Below, piece after piece: positions 1 to 9,316 of a stretch of 64,000 bases of DNA; the first letter of the stretch is position 1, and each line of letters starts with the position of its first letter. The stretch is taken from positions 1 through 64,000 of the forward strand of contig WSXY01000006.1 in assembly GCA_009773565.1 (NCBI GenBank). The letters are read 5' to 3'. The notes below the pieces were generated by a model. That model saw nothing but the letters and a program-made list of their open reading frames with translations, made no database searches and was not told the origin of the DNA. A program made the position numbers and the translations under genes. The stretch is from Actinomycetota bacterium. GTDB taxonomy: Bacteria; Actinomycetota; Coriobacteriia; Anaerosomatales; Anaerosomataceae.

Positions 1-122
1 TCGGAACACCTCCGTGCCGCAGGTTCTCCTACGTACACGGAATCATGCTCCGTTAGGTCACTAAAGTGTCTCGTATGTATCTGAACCTGGACAGGGCGCC
101 TCGATGCAGTCAGGAGAGTAGT

Positions 123-944
123 ATGTCTGAGGTCGACCATCTCGGTGCATTGCAAGGAGACCCCGTGACACCCGACACCGTCATCGCCACCAGCGGACTC
201 ACGAAGCGCTATCGCGACGTGCTCGCGGTCGACGCGCTCGAACTCGACGTCCGCCGGGGCGAGATCTACGGCTTCCTCGGCAGGAACGGCGCCGGGAAGA
301 CGACGACCATCCGCATGCTGCTCGGGCTCATCCGGCCGACGTCGGGCGACGTGAGCGTGCTCGGGCAGCGCGTGCGCGAGGGCGACCAGACCTGGCTCGG
401 GCGCGTCGGCTACCTCGTTGAGACCGCGACGGCATACCCCAACCTCACGGTGCGCGAGAACCTCGACATCCAGCGGCGACTCACGGGTGCGCCTCGCGGG
501 GCGGTCGACGACGCGATCGAGCGCCTGTCGCTCGGCACGTACGCGGACAGGCGGGCGGGGCAGCTGTCGCTCGGCAACAAGCAGCGGCTGTCGCTCGCTC
601 GCGCGCTCCTGCACGCGCCCGAGGTGCTTCTGCTCGACGAGCCCGCCAACGCGCTCGACCCGGCGGGCATCGTGGAGGTCCGCGAGATGCTGCGCGCACT
701 CGCCAACGAGCAGGGCGTGACGGTCTTCATGTCGAGCCACATCCTCGCCGAGGTCGCGCACCTGGCCGACCGCATCGGTATCGTGCACGAAGGCCGTCTC
801 ATTGAGGAGTCCGGCCGAGACGAGCTCGCCGCCAAGGCGCGGTCGTTCTCGACGACGGCACTCACGGAGCAGGAACGCGCCGACGCGCTCCTGACGATGG
901 ACTTGGAACGCTACTTCCTCTGGCGGACGGGAGGCGATGCATGA
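123..944 (+). CDS. ABC transporter ATP-binding protein (ABC-2 exporter type)
   Basis: Cytoplasmic ATPase that should drive the membrane partner encoded directly downstream. The protein has a Walker A motif (GRNGAGKTT), a signature reading LSLGNKQRL, as is common in bacitracin/DrrA-type exporters, and Walker B plus D-loop (LLLDEPANALDP). At 273 aa it is a normal size for a single nucleotide-binding domain. ATG 123 has AGGAG six bases upstream. GTG 165 has an equally good AAGGAG and leaves the conserved domain intact, so the start could be either. The stop overlaps the ATG of the permease, so the two are cotranscribed. The substrate cannot be read from sequence; a drug, lantibiotic or lipid exporter is the usual role. 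Confidence 0.9.
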   Translation: MSEVDHLGALQGDPVTPDTVIATSGLTKRYRDVLAVDALELDVRRGEIYGFLGRNGAGKTTTIRMLLGLIRPTSGDVSVLGQRVREGDQTWLGRVGYLVETATAYPNLTVRENLDIQRRLTGAPRGAVDDAIERLSLGTYADRRAGQLSLGNKQRLSLARALLHAPEVLLLDEPANALDPAGIVEVREMLRALANEQGVTVFMSSHILAEVAHLADRIGIVHEGRLIEESGRDELAAKARSFSTTALTEQERADALLTMDLERYFLWRTGGDA

Positions 945-1723
945 TGTTCGGACAAGTCCTCGCCACCGAGTTCCTTAAACTTCGCCGCAGCAATGTCACG
1001 TGGGCCACGCTTGGCGGGCTCTCGATGGGGCCGCTCGGCCTCGCGCTCTTCATGTGGATCGTGCGCGAACCCGGCCGCGCGACACAGCTGGGTCTCCTCG
1101 GCACGAAGGCGAACCTCTCGGGACTTGAGGCGACGTGGCCGTCGTTCCTGTCGATGATGACGCTGCTGGTGGGTATCGGCGGCATGATCCTGCTGTCGTT
1201 CATCGTCGCGTACGTCTTCGGGCGGGAGTACACCGAGGTCACCGCCAAGAACATGCTCGCGCTGCCGGTGGGAAGGCACTGGTTCGTGGTCACCAAGCTC
1301 ATCGTGGCGCTTGCGTGGTGGCTGGTGCTCGTCGTCGCCGTGCTTGCCGAGGCATTCGTCATCGGATTTGCGCTCGGACTGCCCGGCTTCTCGTCGAGCA
1401 TGGCGCTGGCTTCCGCAGGCAACGCGCTTCTGGCGGCGGGCATCTCGTACCTGCTCGTGCCGGTGGTGGCGTGGATCACGGTCGCCGGGCGCGGCTACAT
1501 GCCACCGCTCGGGTTCGCGATCGCGATGATGGCGCTTGGCAACGTCTTCGGCAAGACCGGCTGGGCCGGATGGTTCCCGTGGTCGATCGTGCCGTCGATG
1601 GTGGGCATGGTCGGGAAGCCACAGACCCTGCCGGCGGGCAGCTACGTGGTGCTCGCGCTCACGTTCGTTGCCGGCGTCGCGGCCACGATCGCGCAGCTCC
1701 GCCACGCGGATAACTCGCAGTAA
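941..1723 (+). CDS. ABC-2 family transporter permease
   Basis: Integral membrane partner of the upstream ATPase, 260 aa. There are about six hydrophobic segments: one near residues 20-42, one after the cytoplasmic FGREYTEVTAKN stretch typical of ABC-2 permeases, and a last one before the C-terminus. The FGREYTEVTAKNML segment lies in the coupling loop that meets the ATPase. The start overlaps the ATPase stop by four bases (ATGA), which implies translational coupling. The gene ends 27 bases from the stop of the convergent parvulin gene. The exported substrate is unknown. Confidence 0.85.
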   Translation: MMFGQVLATEFLKLRRSNVTWATLGGLSMGPLGLALFMWIVREPGRATQLGLLGTKANLSGLEATWPSFLSMMTLLVGIGGMILLSFIVAYVFGREYTEVTAKNMLALPVGRHWFVVTKLIVALAWWLVLVVAVLAEAFVIGFALGLPGFSSSMALASAGNALLAAGISYLLVPVVAWITVAGRGYMPPLGFAIAMMALGNVFGKTGWAGWFPWSIVPSMVGMVGKPQTLPAGSYVVLALTFVAGVAATIAQLRHADNSQ

Positions 1724-1750
1724 CGGAGCCACAGGGCCGACCGGACGCGC

Positions 1751-2032
1751 CTAGTCCTCGCGCTTGGTGACCTCGATGAGGTGATAGCCGAACTGCGTCT
1801 GCACGGGACCGTGGACAACGCCGACGGCCTCGTTGAAGCACACGTCGTTGAACTCGCGAACCATCTGTCCGGGCGAGAACTCGCCAAGATCCCCACCGTC
1901 GCGGCCGGACGGGCACGATGAGTGCTCGCGGGCGACATCGGCGAAGTCTGCGCCGTCGGCGATCTGCTGCTTGAGGGTGTTGGCCTGCTCCTCGGTGGAC
2001 ACAAGGATGTGGCGGGCTGCTGCACGGGTCAT
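1751..2032 (-). CDS. Parvulin-type peptidyl-prolyl cis-trans isomerase
   Basis: A 93-aa single-domain PpiC/parvulin. Hallmarks are RHILV near the start, GGDLGEFSPGQMVREFNDVCF in the middle and a FGYHLIEV C-terminus. It has no signal peptide, so it is probably cytoplasmic and accelerates prolyl isomerisation during folding. The ATG at 2032 was chosen because AGGAGA sits five bases upstream and the domain starts four residues later; the open frame extends further upstream but shows no homology. A CATAAT hexamer on the minus strand near 2066-2071 is a candidate -10. It is transcribed divergently from the spermidine-synthase-like gene, with about 100 bases between starts. Confidence 0.92.
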   Translation of the reverse strand: MTRAAARHILVSTEEQANTLKQQIADGADFADVAREHSSCPSGRDGGDLGEFSPGQMVREFNDVCFNEAVGVVHGPVQTQFGYHLIEVTKRED

Positions 2033-2132
2033 AGGTATCTCCTGTCTCGCTGTCCTGACTTCGCGATTATGAATGCACCGCCGGCTTCGCGCCACCGTTT
2101 CTCGGCTCGTGCTGACCGCGTATAGTTGCCGC

Positions 2133-4361
2133 ATGACCACTGAAGAGGAACCCAGCTCGGCTCACGCCGCGGGCATTGCGCCTGGTCGCGCCGACCAACC
2201 GCTCTTCATCGCGACCATCGGCCTTTCGTCATTCACGCTCTTCTCTTTTGAGCTGCTCGCCGGTCGCCTGGTGCTGCCGGTGTTCGGTGGCGCTCCATCG
2301 GTGTGGACGACCGCGCTGTGCTTCTTCACTGGCGTCGTATTCTTCGGCTACCTGTACGCACACCTCATCGCAACGCGGTTAGGGCAGCGTGTTGGCGGAG
2401 TCGTACACCTGGCGGTCGCTATGACGGTTGCGGGGGCGGCACTTCTCGCACCGACCGACCTCACCACCCTGCGGTATCCGGGAATGCCGGCGGCGCTCAA
2501 TGTGCTCCTCGTGCTGCTTGTCGTGGCCGGTGCACCGGCGTTCCTGCTTGCTACCACGACGCCACTGCTCTCCGCGTGGTTCTCCGGGCGGGGTCGCAAT
2601 CCGTGGTGGCTCTACGCCGTGTCGAACGCTGCAAGCCTCGCCGGGCTGCTCGCATACCCGCTCTTGATCGAACCGTTCGTGCCGCTGTCTGCGCAGCGAA
2701 CGGCGGCGGGAATCGTGCTTGTGGTCTACCTGGTGTTGCTCTTGGGCGTCGTGGTGAGCGGTCTGCGAGCACGTCCGGCAGCACCTGTTACGCCGACACG
2801 AATCGAACGCTCCGCTCGGCCAGCGCTTCGGCAGCAGGCCGCGTGGCTGTTTGCCGCCGCCATACCCGCCGGTTTGCTGTCCGCGACGACCACCCACCTC
2901 GCGACCGACCACGTCTCGGCGCCGCTGTTGTGGATCGGGCCGCTCGGAATCTACCTCGGTAGCTTCGTCATCGCGTTCTCCGCACGTGGGCGGCGGGTGC
3001 TTCCACTGGCCGAGAAACTCGTTCCCGCAGCAGCAACGCTCATGTGGGTGCCGTTCATTGCGCGGGTCGCGTGGCCGGCGCCGGTGTTGATCGCGACGCT
3101 ACTTGCGTCGTTCGCCGTACTCGCGGTCGCCATCCACGGCAGGCTGGCGCTTTCGCGCCCCGATGAGCGGCACCTCACCGGCTTCTACCTCGTCGTCTCT
3201 GCTGGCGGCCTCCTGGCCACCGCCTTTGTGGCGCTTGTGGCCCCGCTCGTCTTAAACGACGTCTACGAGTACCCGATCCTGCTCGTTGGCGGCCTGGTCG
3301 CACTTTCGCTGCTCCCAGGGGCTGCCTGGACGCCCAAAGCAGGCCGCGGGGCTGCACTGCAGGCCGCAGGTACCCGCCTCCTGCCGTACCTCGCTATGAG
3401 CGCGCTGGTGGTCGGAGCGGTGGCCGTACAGTCGCTCGACTCGGCGCTGTTCGTGGGTGCTCTATCGATGGTCGGGGCGCTGGCGATCATCGCCGGACGT
3501 AGCCCGCGTGCACTTGCGGTGGCCTCGACGCTCGCCATCCTCGCGACGCTGCTTGTCTTCTCACCAACGCCCCTCGTGCGGGTCCGCAGCTTCTTTGGCA
3601 TAACCGAGGTGCGCGAGGCACGAAGCGGCACGGCGCGCTCCGCGATCCACGGGACCACGCTTCACGGGCTGCAGTTCGCCGACGCCCGCCGCCTCGAACC
3701 GACTGCGTACTATGTGCGCTCCGGACCGCTTGGCGACGTGATCGACAACCTACACGAACGCCGCCCCGCGGGAGCGAACATCGGCCTTGTGGGTCTCGGT
3801 ATCGGAACGAGCGCCGCATACCAAAGGCCGACCGACTCCATGACCTACTTCGAGATCGACCAAAGCGTCGTCGACCTCGCACGCGACCGGCGATACTTCA
3901 CCTACCTGTCCGACGCGCCGAACACTCCCCGCATCGTGATAGGAGACGGACGCCTCTCGCTCGCCACGGAGCCCTCGGCCACATTCGACCTACTCATACT
4001 CGATGCGTTCTCCTCAGATGTAGTTCCCGCGCACCCGCTCACGCGAGAGGCCATGCGCGGATACGTGCGCGCTCTCAAGCCCGGGGGCGTCATCGCGTTC
4101 CATCTGACCAACAGGCACTTCGAGCTTGTGCCTGCGGTTGCCGAAACCGCGCGGTCCATCGGTCTCGACGCACGGGCGCGCACGTACGCGCCGGACGCGG
4201 GCGAACAGGAGCGCCTCGCCGCCGAGCCGTCAATGTGGCTGGTGATTGGCGGCCCTGAGGATATGGCCTGGTTCGATGCGGCCGACTGGGTTGAGCCGGG
4301 AGTCGGACCCATTCTCACCGATGACTACTCGGACACGATGCGACTCCTGCGCTGGCGCTGA
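2133..4361 (+). CDS. Fused multi-TM / spermidine synthase-like protein
   Basis: A 742-aa polytopic protein. The first ~480 residues are a run of hydrophobic helices resembling the membrane part of fused MFS/spermidine-synthase proteins. The C-terminal ~200 residues are a Rossmann fold with a GLGIGT nucleotide-binding loop near residue 555, an acidic YFEID strand end, an LDAFSSDVVPAHPLT motif and KPGGVIAFHLTN, as in spermidine synthase-like methyltransferase folds. Whether it makes polyamines is unproven; membrane-fused members are largely uncharacterised. No Shine-Dalgarno precedes ATG 2133, but TATAGT lies six bases upstream, which fits a leaderless transcript. Confidence 0.85.
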   Translation: MTTEEEPSSAHAAGIAPGRADQPLFIATIGLSSFTLFSFELLAGRLVLPVFGGAPSVWTTALCFFTGVVFFGYLYAHLIATRLGQRVGGVVHLAVAMTVAGAALLAPTDLTTLRYPGMPAALNVLLVLLVVAGAPAFLLATTTPLLSAWFSGRGRNPWWLYAVSNAASLAGLLAYPLLIEPFVPLSAQRTAAGIVLVVYLVLLLGVVVSGLRARPAAPVTPTRIERSARPALRQQAAWLFAAAIPAGLLSATTTHLATDHVSAPLLWIGPLGIYLGSFVIAFSARGRRVLPLAEKLVPAAATLMWVPFIARVAWPAPVLIATLLASFAVLAVAIHGRLALSRPDERHLTGFYLVVSAGGLLATAFVALVAPLVLNDVYEYPILLVGGLVALSLLPGAAWTPKAGRGAALQAAGTRLLPYLAMSALVVGAVAVQSLDSALFVGALSMVGALAIIAGRSPRALAVASTLAILATLLVFSPTPLVRVRSFFGITEVREARSGTARSAIHGTTLHGLQFADARRLEPTAYYVRSGPLGDVIDNLHERRPAGANIGLVGLGIGTSAAYQRPTDSMTYFEIDQSVVDLARDRRYFTYLSDAPNTPRIVIGDGRLSLATEPSATFDLLILDAFSSDVVPAHPLTREAMRGYVRALKPGGVIAFHLTNRHFELVPAVAETARSIGLDARARTYAPDAGEQERLAAEPSMWLVIGGPEDMAWFDAADWVEPGVGPILTDDYSDTMRLLRWR

Positions 4362-4386
4362 ATCGCTCGTGCGCCGTAAGCCCGAA

Positions 4387-4854
4387 CTATGCCGTCGCGG
4401 CGACCGCCCGAAGCGACCGGAGTCGCTCGGTCTCTCGCGCCGGGTCCGGCGCCGGGCCGTTGCCGGTCAGGTAGCACATCACCTTGTCGGCGGCCTTGAT
4501 CGCACCGAGACACACGAGATCGTCGTCGTACTCAAGCGATACGCGGAAGATGCCGTGTCCGTCGCGCTTGAAGTCCCACGAGGTCTCGCCCTTCAGTGAC
4601 CGAGGCGATCCGGCCTGGGCCATGAGCTCCATCACGACATGCTCGAACAGATGCGGCACCTCGGTGTCGGCCATCTCCTCGGCAAATGAGCGGCTGTCCT
4701 CGTTGTCGCACGTATGCCGCTCCAGGCCCGGAAGCAAGGTGAGCGCACGCTCGGCGATGGACTCGTCAGCCGTCGTTCGAAGTGTCTCTGCGTCGCCGAC
4801 GTCAACGAGAACATCGACCCGATCCGCACATACGGTCACGCTATGGACGCGCAT
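4387..4854 (-). CDS. Stand-alone cyanophycin-synthetase N-terminal-like domain protein
   Basis: A 155-aa soluble protein of unassigned function. The central part resembles the N-terminal domain of cyanophycin synthetase (CphA): a LLPGLERHTC segment, then HLFEHVVMELMAQAG (CphA: HIVEHIALELQxLAG), a short GET turn, and FRVSLEYDDDLVCLGAIKAA (CphA: YNVVFEYxxEExGxYA). The ATP-grasp and Mur-ligase domains that carry catalysis in CphA are absent here and in the neighbours, so it cannot polymerise on its own. In CphA this domain is associated with polymer binding. The match is from motif memory, not from a search. It converges on the spermidine-synthase-like gene with a 25-base gap. Confidence 0.6.
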   Translation of the reverse strand: MRVHSVTVCADRVDVLVDVGDAETLRTTADESIAERALTLLPGLERHTCDNEDSRSFAEEMADTEVPHLFEHVVMELMAQAGSPRSLKGETSWDFKRDGHGIFRVSLEYDDDLVCLGAIKAADKVMCYLTGNGPAPDPARETERLRSLRAVAATA

Positions 4855-4881
4855 GATTCCCCCAATACATGCTGACGGCGA

Positions 4882-5076
4882 TCAGACGTAGCGCCTACGG
4901 CTCCCCAGGTAGTAGGCAAGAGCAACGGCAGCGACCACGACAGCGACCCCCGCTACCACGACTTGCGTCGCACGTTCATCGCGAAGATGACGCACCTCTG
5001 AATCAGCGATATCCCTGACCCGCATGGCTTTGCGCCGCAGGTCTTCAACCGTGATCGGACGCTCGGTCGGCGTCAT
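4882..5076 (-). CDS. Small membrane-anchored protein, function unknown
   Basis: A 64-aa protein with a charged N-terminal half (an amphipathic, probably helical PITVEDLRRKAMRVRDIAD stretch) and one C-terminal transmembrane helix rich in Val/Ala, ending in SRRRYV. The ATG at 5076 overlaps the stop of the upstream holin-like gene by four bases, which decides the start and indicates coupled translation. Actinobacterial holin-superfamily III genes often travel with a small DUF3618-like partner, and this may be its counterpart; that is inference. The tail is positive, so it is probably N-out/C-in or a peripheral anchor. Confidence 0.65.
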   Translation of the reverse strand: MTPTERPITVEDLRRKAMRVRDIADSEVRHLRDERATQVVVAGVAVVVAAVALAYYLGSRRRYV

Positions 5077-5411
5077 TTCTGCATCAACCTCACCTTGATG
5101 ACGATGAACACAACAGAGCCGAGCAGGTACACGCCGCCCACCGCGAGCAGCGCACCGGGATACGTCAGCCACTCCGCAAGCAACAAGAACAGCGCGACAC
5201 CGATAAAGATGAGGCCGACCACGGCGAGACATCCGGCCGCTGAGGCCGACGCAAGTGTAAGACCGAGTCGCTGGATAGGCGCGACGATCTTGTCGCGGAC
5301 GACAGCCTCCGCCTCCTGCCGCACCCAGTCAGTCGCGGTCTGGAGCAGGTCGGCGATCGAATCGATGATCGAGCCGAGTGCATCTTTCTTTGGAGCGCCG
5401 GCATCCGGCAT
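5073..5411 (-). CDS. Phage-holin superfamily III-like membrane protein
   Basis: A 112-aa protein with an amphipathic N-terminus (SIIDSIADLLQTATDWVRQEAEAVVRDKI) and two transmembrane helices separated by a short LTYPG turn, the usual layout of the Holin_X family (PF07332-like). Chromosomal members are not phage genes; they are common in Actinobacteria and presumed to act at the membrane. ATG 5411 is preceded by GGGAGGT eight bases upstream; an earlier in-frame ATG lacks one. It is the first gene of a two-gene unit with the 64-aa protein. Confidence 0.75.
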   Translation of the reverse strand: MPDAGAPKKDALGSIIDSIADLLQTATDWVRQEAEAVVRDKIVAPIQRLGLTLASASAAGCLAVVGLIFIGVALFLLLAEWLTYPGALLAVGGVYLLGSVVFIVIKVRLMQK

Positions 5412-5520
5412 GTGTCGTGACCTCCCTCGGGAAAAGCGAGATGGTTCATACATACCCTAACCGATGAAGCAGCGAGCGACACGGGTGGAAATCGGCTGAT
5501 CGAACGTCCGGGAAACGAAA

Positions 5521-5554
5521 TGCGGCGCCAGAAGCTCTCACTCCCGGCGCCGCA
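5521..5554 (-). terminator. Rho-independent terminator of the RlpA-like gene
   Basis: A nine-base perfect stem (TGCGGCGCC with GGCGCCGCA) around a 16-base loop, 19 bases past the stop codon, followed on the minus strand by ATTTCGTTT. Confidence 0.8.
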
Positions 5555-5572
5555 ATCAAGTACAGGCGGAAT

Positions 5573-6166
5573 CTACCTGATGACCCGCCACGTAATCGTG
5601 CCGACGCCCCCGAAGCCAAGCGCTTGTGCCGTGCCGGGTCCAAGATCGAACGTCCTGCCGGCAATAAAGGGGCCACGGTCCTGAACGACCGCGATAGTGG
5701 TCTTGCCCTTGTACGTGATCTGAACTCGCGTACCAAACTTCATGGTTCGGTGAGCAACTACCATGCTCTTGGGGGTGAGAGTGCCACCGCCTGCCATCGT
5801 GTGCCCGTAGAATCCGGGACCATACCACGACACCTTGGCGGACGACCACGAGCTGAGCGGGACAATGGCCTTCTTCGCTGCGGCGGCCGCTGCGGCGGCC
5901 CGTGCGGCCAGAACCGCCTTATACGCCTTGACGCGGGCCACCTTCGTGAGTGGCTCGGTCGTCGATGCGACGCCGATACGTGCGGCATTGCGCGTGCTCG
6001 TGATACTCAAACGGGAAGTTCTCGCACCCGAGCCGGTCGTGGCTGGGGTTGCAGCCCTTGCAGACTGCGTAGGATAGAGACCGGCGCCTGTAGTGACGAC
6101 CAACGCGATGAGAAGAACGCTGGCGACCGCCTGGACAGGCTTCAAGAACAGACTATGCACCTTCAC
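5573..6166 (-). CDS. RlpA-like double-psi beta-barrel secreted protein
   Basis: A 197-aa exported cell-wall protein. Residues 1-38 form a signal peptide with cleavage after SARA. A low-complexity Ala-rich helix (residues ~80-100) leads to an RlpA-type double-psi barrel with SWYGPGFYGHTMAGGG, AAHRTMKFGTRVQITYKG-like and VVQDRGPFIAGRTFDLG motifs. Proteobacterial RlpA is a lytic transglycosylase acting on naked glycans; whether this short protein without a SPOR domain is catalytic is open. The Asp in DRGPF, important in the family, is present. It stands alone with its own terminator and a leader of over 300 bases. Confidence 0.85.
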   Translation of the reverse strand: MKVHSLFLKPVQAVASVLLIALVVTTGAGLYPTQSARAATPATTGSGARTSRLSITSTRNAARIGVASTTEPLTKVARVKAYKAVLAARAAAAAAAAKKAIVPLSSWSSAKVSWYGPGFYGHTMAGGGTLTPKSMVVAHRTMKFGTRVQITYKGKTTIAVVQDRGPFIAGRTFDLGPGTAQALGFGGVGTITWRVIR

Positions 6167-6514
6167 ACATGACCTCCGGGTCCGGATACAGGACAGACGA
6201 CGACCCGGGGCATGGACAGACTGCTAGAAGAACTAGAGGAGAAGACGAGGAGAGCTAGCTGTCTCGACCCGGTCGTGCGGACTGGCACTACGCCGTCTAC
6301 GACCTAACAAGCACAAGCTATGCTGTTGGGTTTGGACCGTGATCCGACTCCCGGTCGACCTCTTGGCCAACGCACTGGAGCCCTTTTTCGTCGGATGTCG
6401 ACACCCTCGACGCCGGTTCCAGTGCAACCCACATAGGGCGGGTCGCACACGCCGAGCGGCATCCTGCAAGCACAACGAGTACGGACTTTAGCACAGTTCG
6501 TGCCAGAAACACCA
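6167..6514 (-). promoter_or_regulatory. Long structured 5' leader upstream of the RlpA-like gene
   Basis: Gene-free, about 350 bases. Read on the minus strand it can form an 11-bp stem (6415-6425 with 6372-6382, one G-U pair). Seven bases in the loop (6390-6396) are perfectly complementary to 6342-6348 outside the stem, an H-type pseudoknot. A polypurine/polypyrimidine stretch and AGCTAGCT follow, and GGAGGT lies eight bases before the ATG. Such leaders before cell-wall lytic genes of Actinobacteria often hold a c-di-AMP riboswitch, but the conserved core of that class is not evident here. Confidence 0.4.
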
Positions 6515-6542
6515 CCTGAGGGAGCCCCACGGCCCCCTCAGG
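6515..6542 (-). terminator. Terminator of the HEAT/HD-GYP/UPF0182 operon
   Basis: Twelve-base stem with a four-base loop, 11 bases after the UPF0182 stop. It is fully paired (one G-U) only when read as minus-strand RNA, which fixes its direction. The U-tract is weak (GTGGTGTTTCT). Confidence 0.7.
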
Positions 6543-6553
6543 TATGGAAGTTC

Positions 6554-9286
6554 TTAGGGCGCCGGAGTCGTCTCCGCGCTCCCGGTCAGCGTCTCAAGCG
6601 CCTTACCCAGACTCTCGATCGCCTTGCCATAGGCGGCCCAATCGCCGGCCTTCTGCGCTTCGATCGCCTTGAGATACAGATCGCGAGCCGCGCCGACAGT
6701 AAGGTTTGGGACACCGGCGCCAGCGCTAGTGTCCGCGCTCGGCGCTGCGCCAAAGACGGCAGCGAGCGCACTCGTGAGGTCTGGCTGCATCGCGACCGAG
6801 TCACCGTACGCAACGAGGACGCGCGTGAGCTGCGGCATCGCGGTCTTCTCGGCTTGTAGGTAGAGCGGCTGCACGTAAACGATCGAGTTCTCGATCGGGA
6901 TTACCAGCATATTGCCGAACAAGACGCTGCTCCCCCGCTGGTTCCACAGCGTGAGTTGCTGGCTGATGACCGGATCCTGATTGACCCGCGCGCTCACCTG
7001 TTGCGGCCCCAGGACAAGCTTCTGCTTCGGGAAGGTGTAGACAACGCGCCTACCGTAGTCAGCAGGATCTGACGACGCCGCCATCCAGCCGATCATGTTG
7101 TCCTTGTTTCGCGGCGTGAACGGAAGCATGAGCATGAAGTCCTCGGTCTTCTCGCCCGGGAGCTTCATGAGCACGTAGAACGGATCCATCGGCGTACCGT
7201 CAACCTCGCCGGGAAGCGCCCACTGGTCTTCTTTGTTGTAGAAGACGAGCGGGTCAAGCATGTGATACGTCTTGTAGACCTCGGCCTGCACGCGGAAAAG
7301 GTCCTCGGGGTAACGAAGGTGAGCCCGCACGGAATCAGGCATCTTGGACCCATCCACAACGAGGTCGGGGAAGACCTTGCGCCATGTGGCAAGCACCGGA
7401 TCCTTCTCGTCAAACGCATAGAACGTGACCGTGCCGTCATAGGCGTCGACGGTGATCTTGACGGAGTTGCGGATGTAGCTGATGCCATTGATTCGCTCCG
7501 AGTACGGATATCGATCAGACGTGGTGTACGCATCCACGATCCACATAAGCTTGCCGTCGATAACAGCGGCATAGGGGTCGCGATCGAGCGTGAGCCACGG
7601 CGCGAGCGCCCCGATGCGCTCCGTGAGCGTGCGACGGAAGAGCACTTTGCTCTCCGGGGTGATGTAGCTGCTGAAAAGCATCTGCGGTGCCGAGAAGCGC
7701 AGCGCGAATGCGGCCCGGCGAACAACGCCGCCGACCGATACACCGGTCTTGCCGGTATACGACGTATTCGCATTCTGGTCGCCGACGGGATAGTCGAACT
7801 CCTTGATCTTCGTTGCAGCGATAACGTAGTTCGTGGTGAGTTCGCCGTAATAGACTCCGGGTCGGTCGACCTTGAGGTCGGTGGAACCGGTCGGCGGGAT
7901 ATCTCGCACGATGAACTTGGGGAGACCCTGCCCGCTCGACTCGTTGACGGGGCTTACCACAGCGCCATAGCCGTGGGTGTACACAAGGTGCTGGTTCACC
8001 CAGGTCTTGGCCTGCTCGGCAAGCTGCCCGATGTTCATCTCACGGAGAGAAACCAGCACCTGGCGCCGCTCGCCGTCGACGGTATAGCGGTCGACATCGA
8101 CATCGACGAAATCGTAGTACGGGCGGATACCCTGCAGCTGCTTGTACGACTGCGAGACGATTGCAGGATCCCACAGACGGATGTTCTTGATCGTATCGCT
8201 GTCGCCCGCGACGGCCGAGGCGGTCAGGCTCTCCTCGGCAGGGAACGGCCGCACGACTACGTCGTCGATCGTGAATGCCTTGCGGGTCATTGCGATGTTG
8301 CGCTCGAGGTACGGCGTCTCGGCCGCGACCTCGTTGGGGGCGACGCGGAACTGCTGCACCAGCGCGGGGTACACGCCACCGACCAGAACCGAGGCGGTGA
8401 TCCATACGCCAAGTGCGATCGCCGGCAGCTTCCAGCCCTTGAAGCGAATGTTGAGCATGAGCGCGAGACCCGTAAGAATCGCGACGACGATGAGAATCTC
8501 GTACGCGGGAATCTGCGCGTGCACATCGGTGTACGAGGCTCCGATGACCTGACCACGCGGCGAGAAGCTGAGCTCGAAGATATCGAGCCAGTACTTGAAG
8601 CCCTGGACGACGATCATGAGGCCAGCGAGCACGGAGAGGTGCGCTTTCACGTGCGGGTCAAAGCCCTTGAGGCGCGCCCACGGGCGAATCGCCCCGGTAA
8701 GCACGTGGACGACCGCCGTCACCAGAAGCGTGAAGACGAGCGTTCCCATGAGCCAGTCAGCTGCGGTACGAAGCGCTGGCGTCGTGAAGAAGAAGAATGA
8801 GAGGTCGCGCCCGAACTGCGGATCGACCTCGCCGAACGGCACCGCCGCCAAAGCGAGCCTGAATGTCGTCCACTGTGCGGCAGCTGCAGCACCCGCAACA
8901 AGGGCGGAGACCGCGCTCACGGCGAGAATCGCAGCCGTTGAGAATCGGGCGAGCGCATCGCGAACCTGCTGAAGCGCCATCTCGAAGCGGAAACCAACCT
9001 CATCGGTGGCTCTGAGAGTTGCCTTCGGCGCCATCTTCCTCGCAAGCGCGATGTTCGCAAAGAGAATCGCGAAGAAGAGAACGCCGAACACGACCCCGGT
9101 AGTCCACTCCGAGGTGAGCCGCGTCCAGAAGACCCCGGACTGACCCAGGTCCTTGAACCACAGCGCGTCGGTGTAGAAAGTAGCGATTCCGCCAGACGCG
9201 ACAAAGAGCGCGATGACGACTCCAAAGATCACCGAGAATGTTCTGTTCTGTCCTCCGGGAACGCGCGGTTCCGGTGTGCCAGCCAT
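6554..9286 (-). CDS. UPF0182 family membrane protein
   Basis: A 910-aa protein of the UPF0182 (COG1615) family, common in Actinobacteria and of unknown biochemical role. About seven transmembrane helices occupy the first ~305 residues (for example residues 18-40, 62-83 and 110-137). They are followed by a ~570-residue extracytoplasmic region with typical family strings such as [36 protein letters not shown] and GGLVVP-like [18 protein letters not shown]. An Ala/Thr-rich C-terminal tail contains a [19 protein letters not shown] helix, also usual in the family. It lies 30 bases downstream of the HD-GYP gene on the same strand and is probably the last gene of that operon. Confidence 0.92.
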   Translation of the reverse strand: MAGTPEPRVPGGQNRTFSVIFGVVIALFVASGGIATFYTDALWFKDLGQSGVFWTRLTSEWTTGVVFGVLFFAILFANIALARKMAPKATLRATDEVGFRFEMALQQVRDALARFSTAAILAVSAVSALVAGAAAAAQWTTFRLALAAVPFGEVDPQFGRDLSFFFFTTPALRTAADWLMGTLVFTLLVTAVVHVLTGAIRPWARLKGFDPHVKAHLSVLAGLMIVVQGFKYWLDIFELSFSPRGQVIGASYTDVHAQIPAYEILIVVAILTGLALMLNIRFKGWKLPAIALGVWITASVLVGGVYPALVQQFRVAPNEVAAETPYLERNIAMTRKAFTIDDVVVRPFPAEESLTASAVAGDSDTIKNIRLWDPAIVSQSYKQLQGIRPYYDFVDVDVDRYTVDGERRQVLVSLREMNIGQLAEQAKTWVNQHLVYTHGYGAVVSPVNESSGQGLPKFIVRDIPPTGSTDLKVDRPGVYYGELTTNYVIAATKIKEFDYPVGDQNANTSYTGKTGVSVGGVVRRAAFALRFSAPQMLFSSYITPESKVLFRRTLTERIGALAPWLTLDRDPYAAVIDGKLMWIVDAYTTSDRYPYSERINGISYIRNSVKITVDAYDGTVTFYAFDEKDPVLATWRKVFPDLVVDGSKMPDSVRAHLRYPEDLFRVQAEVYKTYHMLDPLVFYNKEDQWALPGEVDGTPMDPFYVLMKLPGEKTEDFMLMLPFTPRNKDNMIGWMAASSDPADYGRRVVYTFPKQKLVLGPQQVSARVNQDPVISQQLTLWNQRGSSVLFGNMLVIPIENSIVYVQPLYLQAEKTAMPQLTRVLVAYGDSVAMQPDLTSALAAVFGAAPSADTSAGAGVPNLTVGAARDLYLKAIEAQKAGDWAAYGKAIESLGKALETLTGSAETTPAP

Positions 9287-9316
9287 GGTGCCTCCTACAA
9301 GGGGGATTGCCGCAGT

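Noticed and set aside
6245-6275. Possible c-di-AMP (ydaO-type) riboswitch core GACAGCTAGCT in the RlpA-like gene leader
   Set aside because: The string only loosely matches the conserved GACAGCTAACCTCG core and the GGGTGAATC element is missing; kept only as a generic structured leader.
7262-8800. Long plus-strand open frame (512 codons) opposite UPF0182
   Set aside because: High-GC antisense shadow; UPF0182 motifs are continuous on the minus strand.
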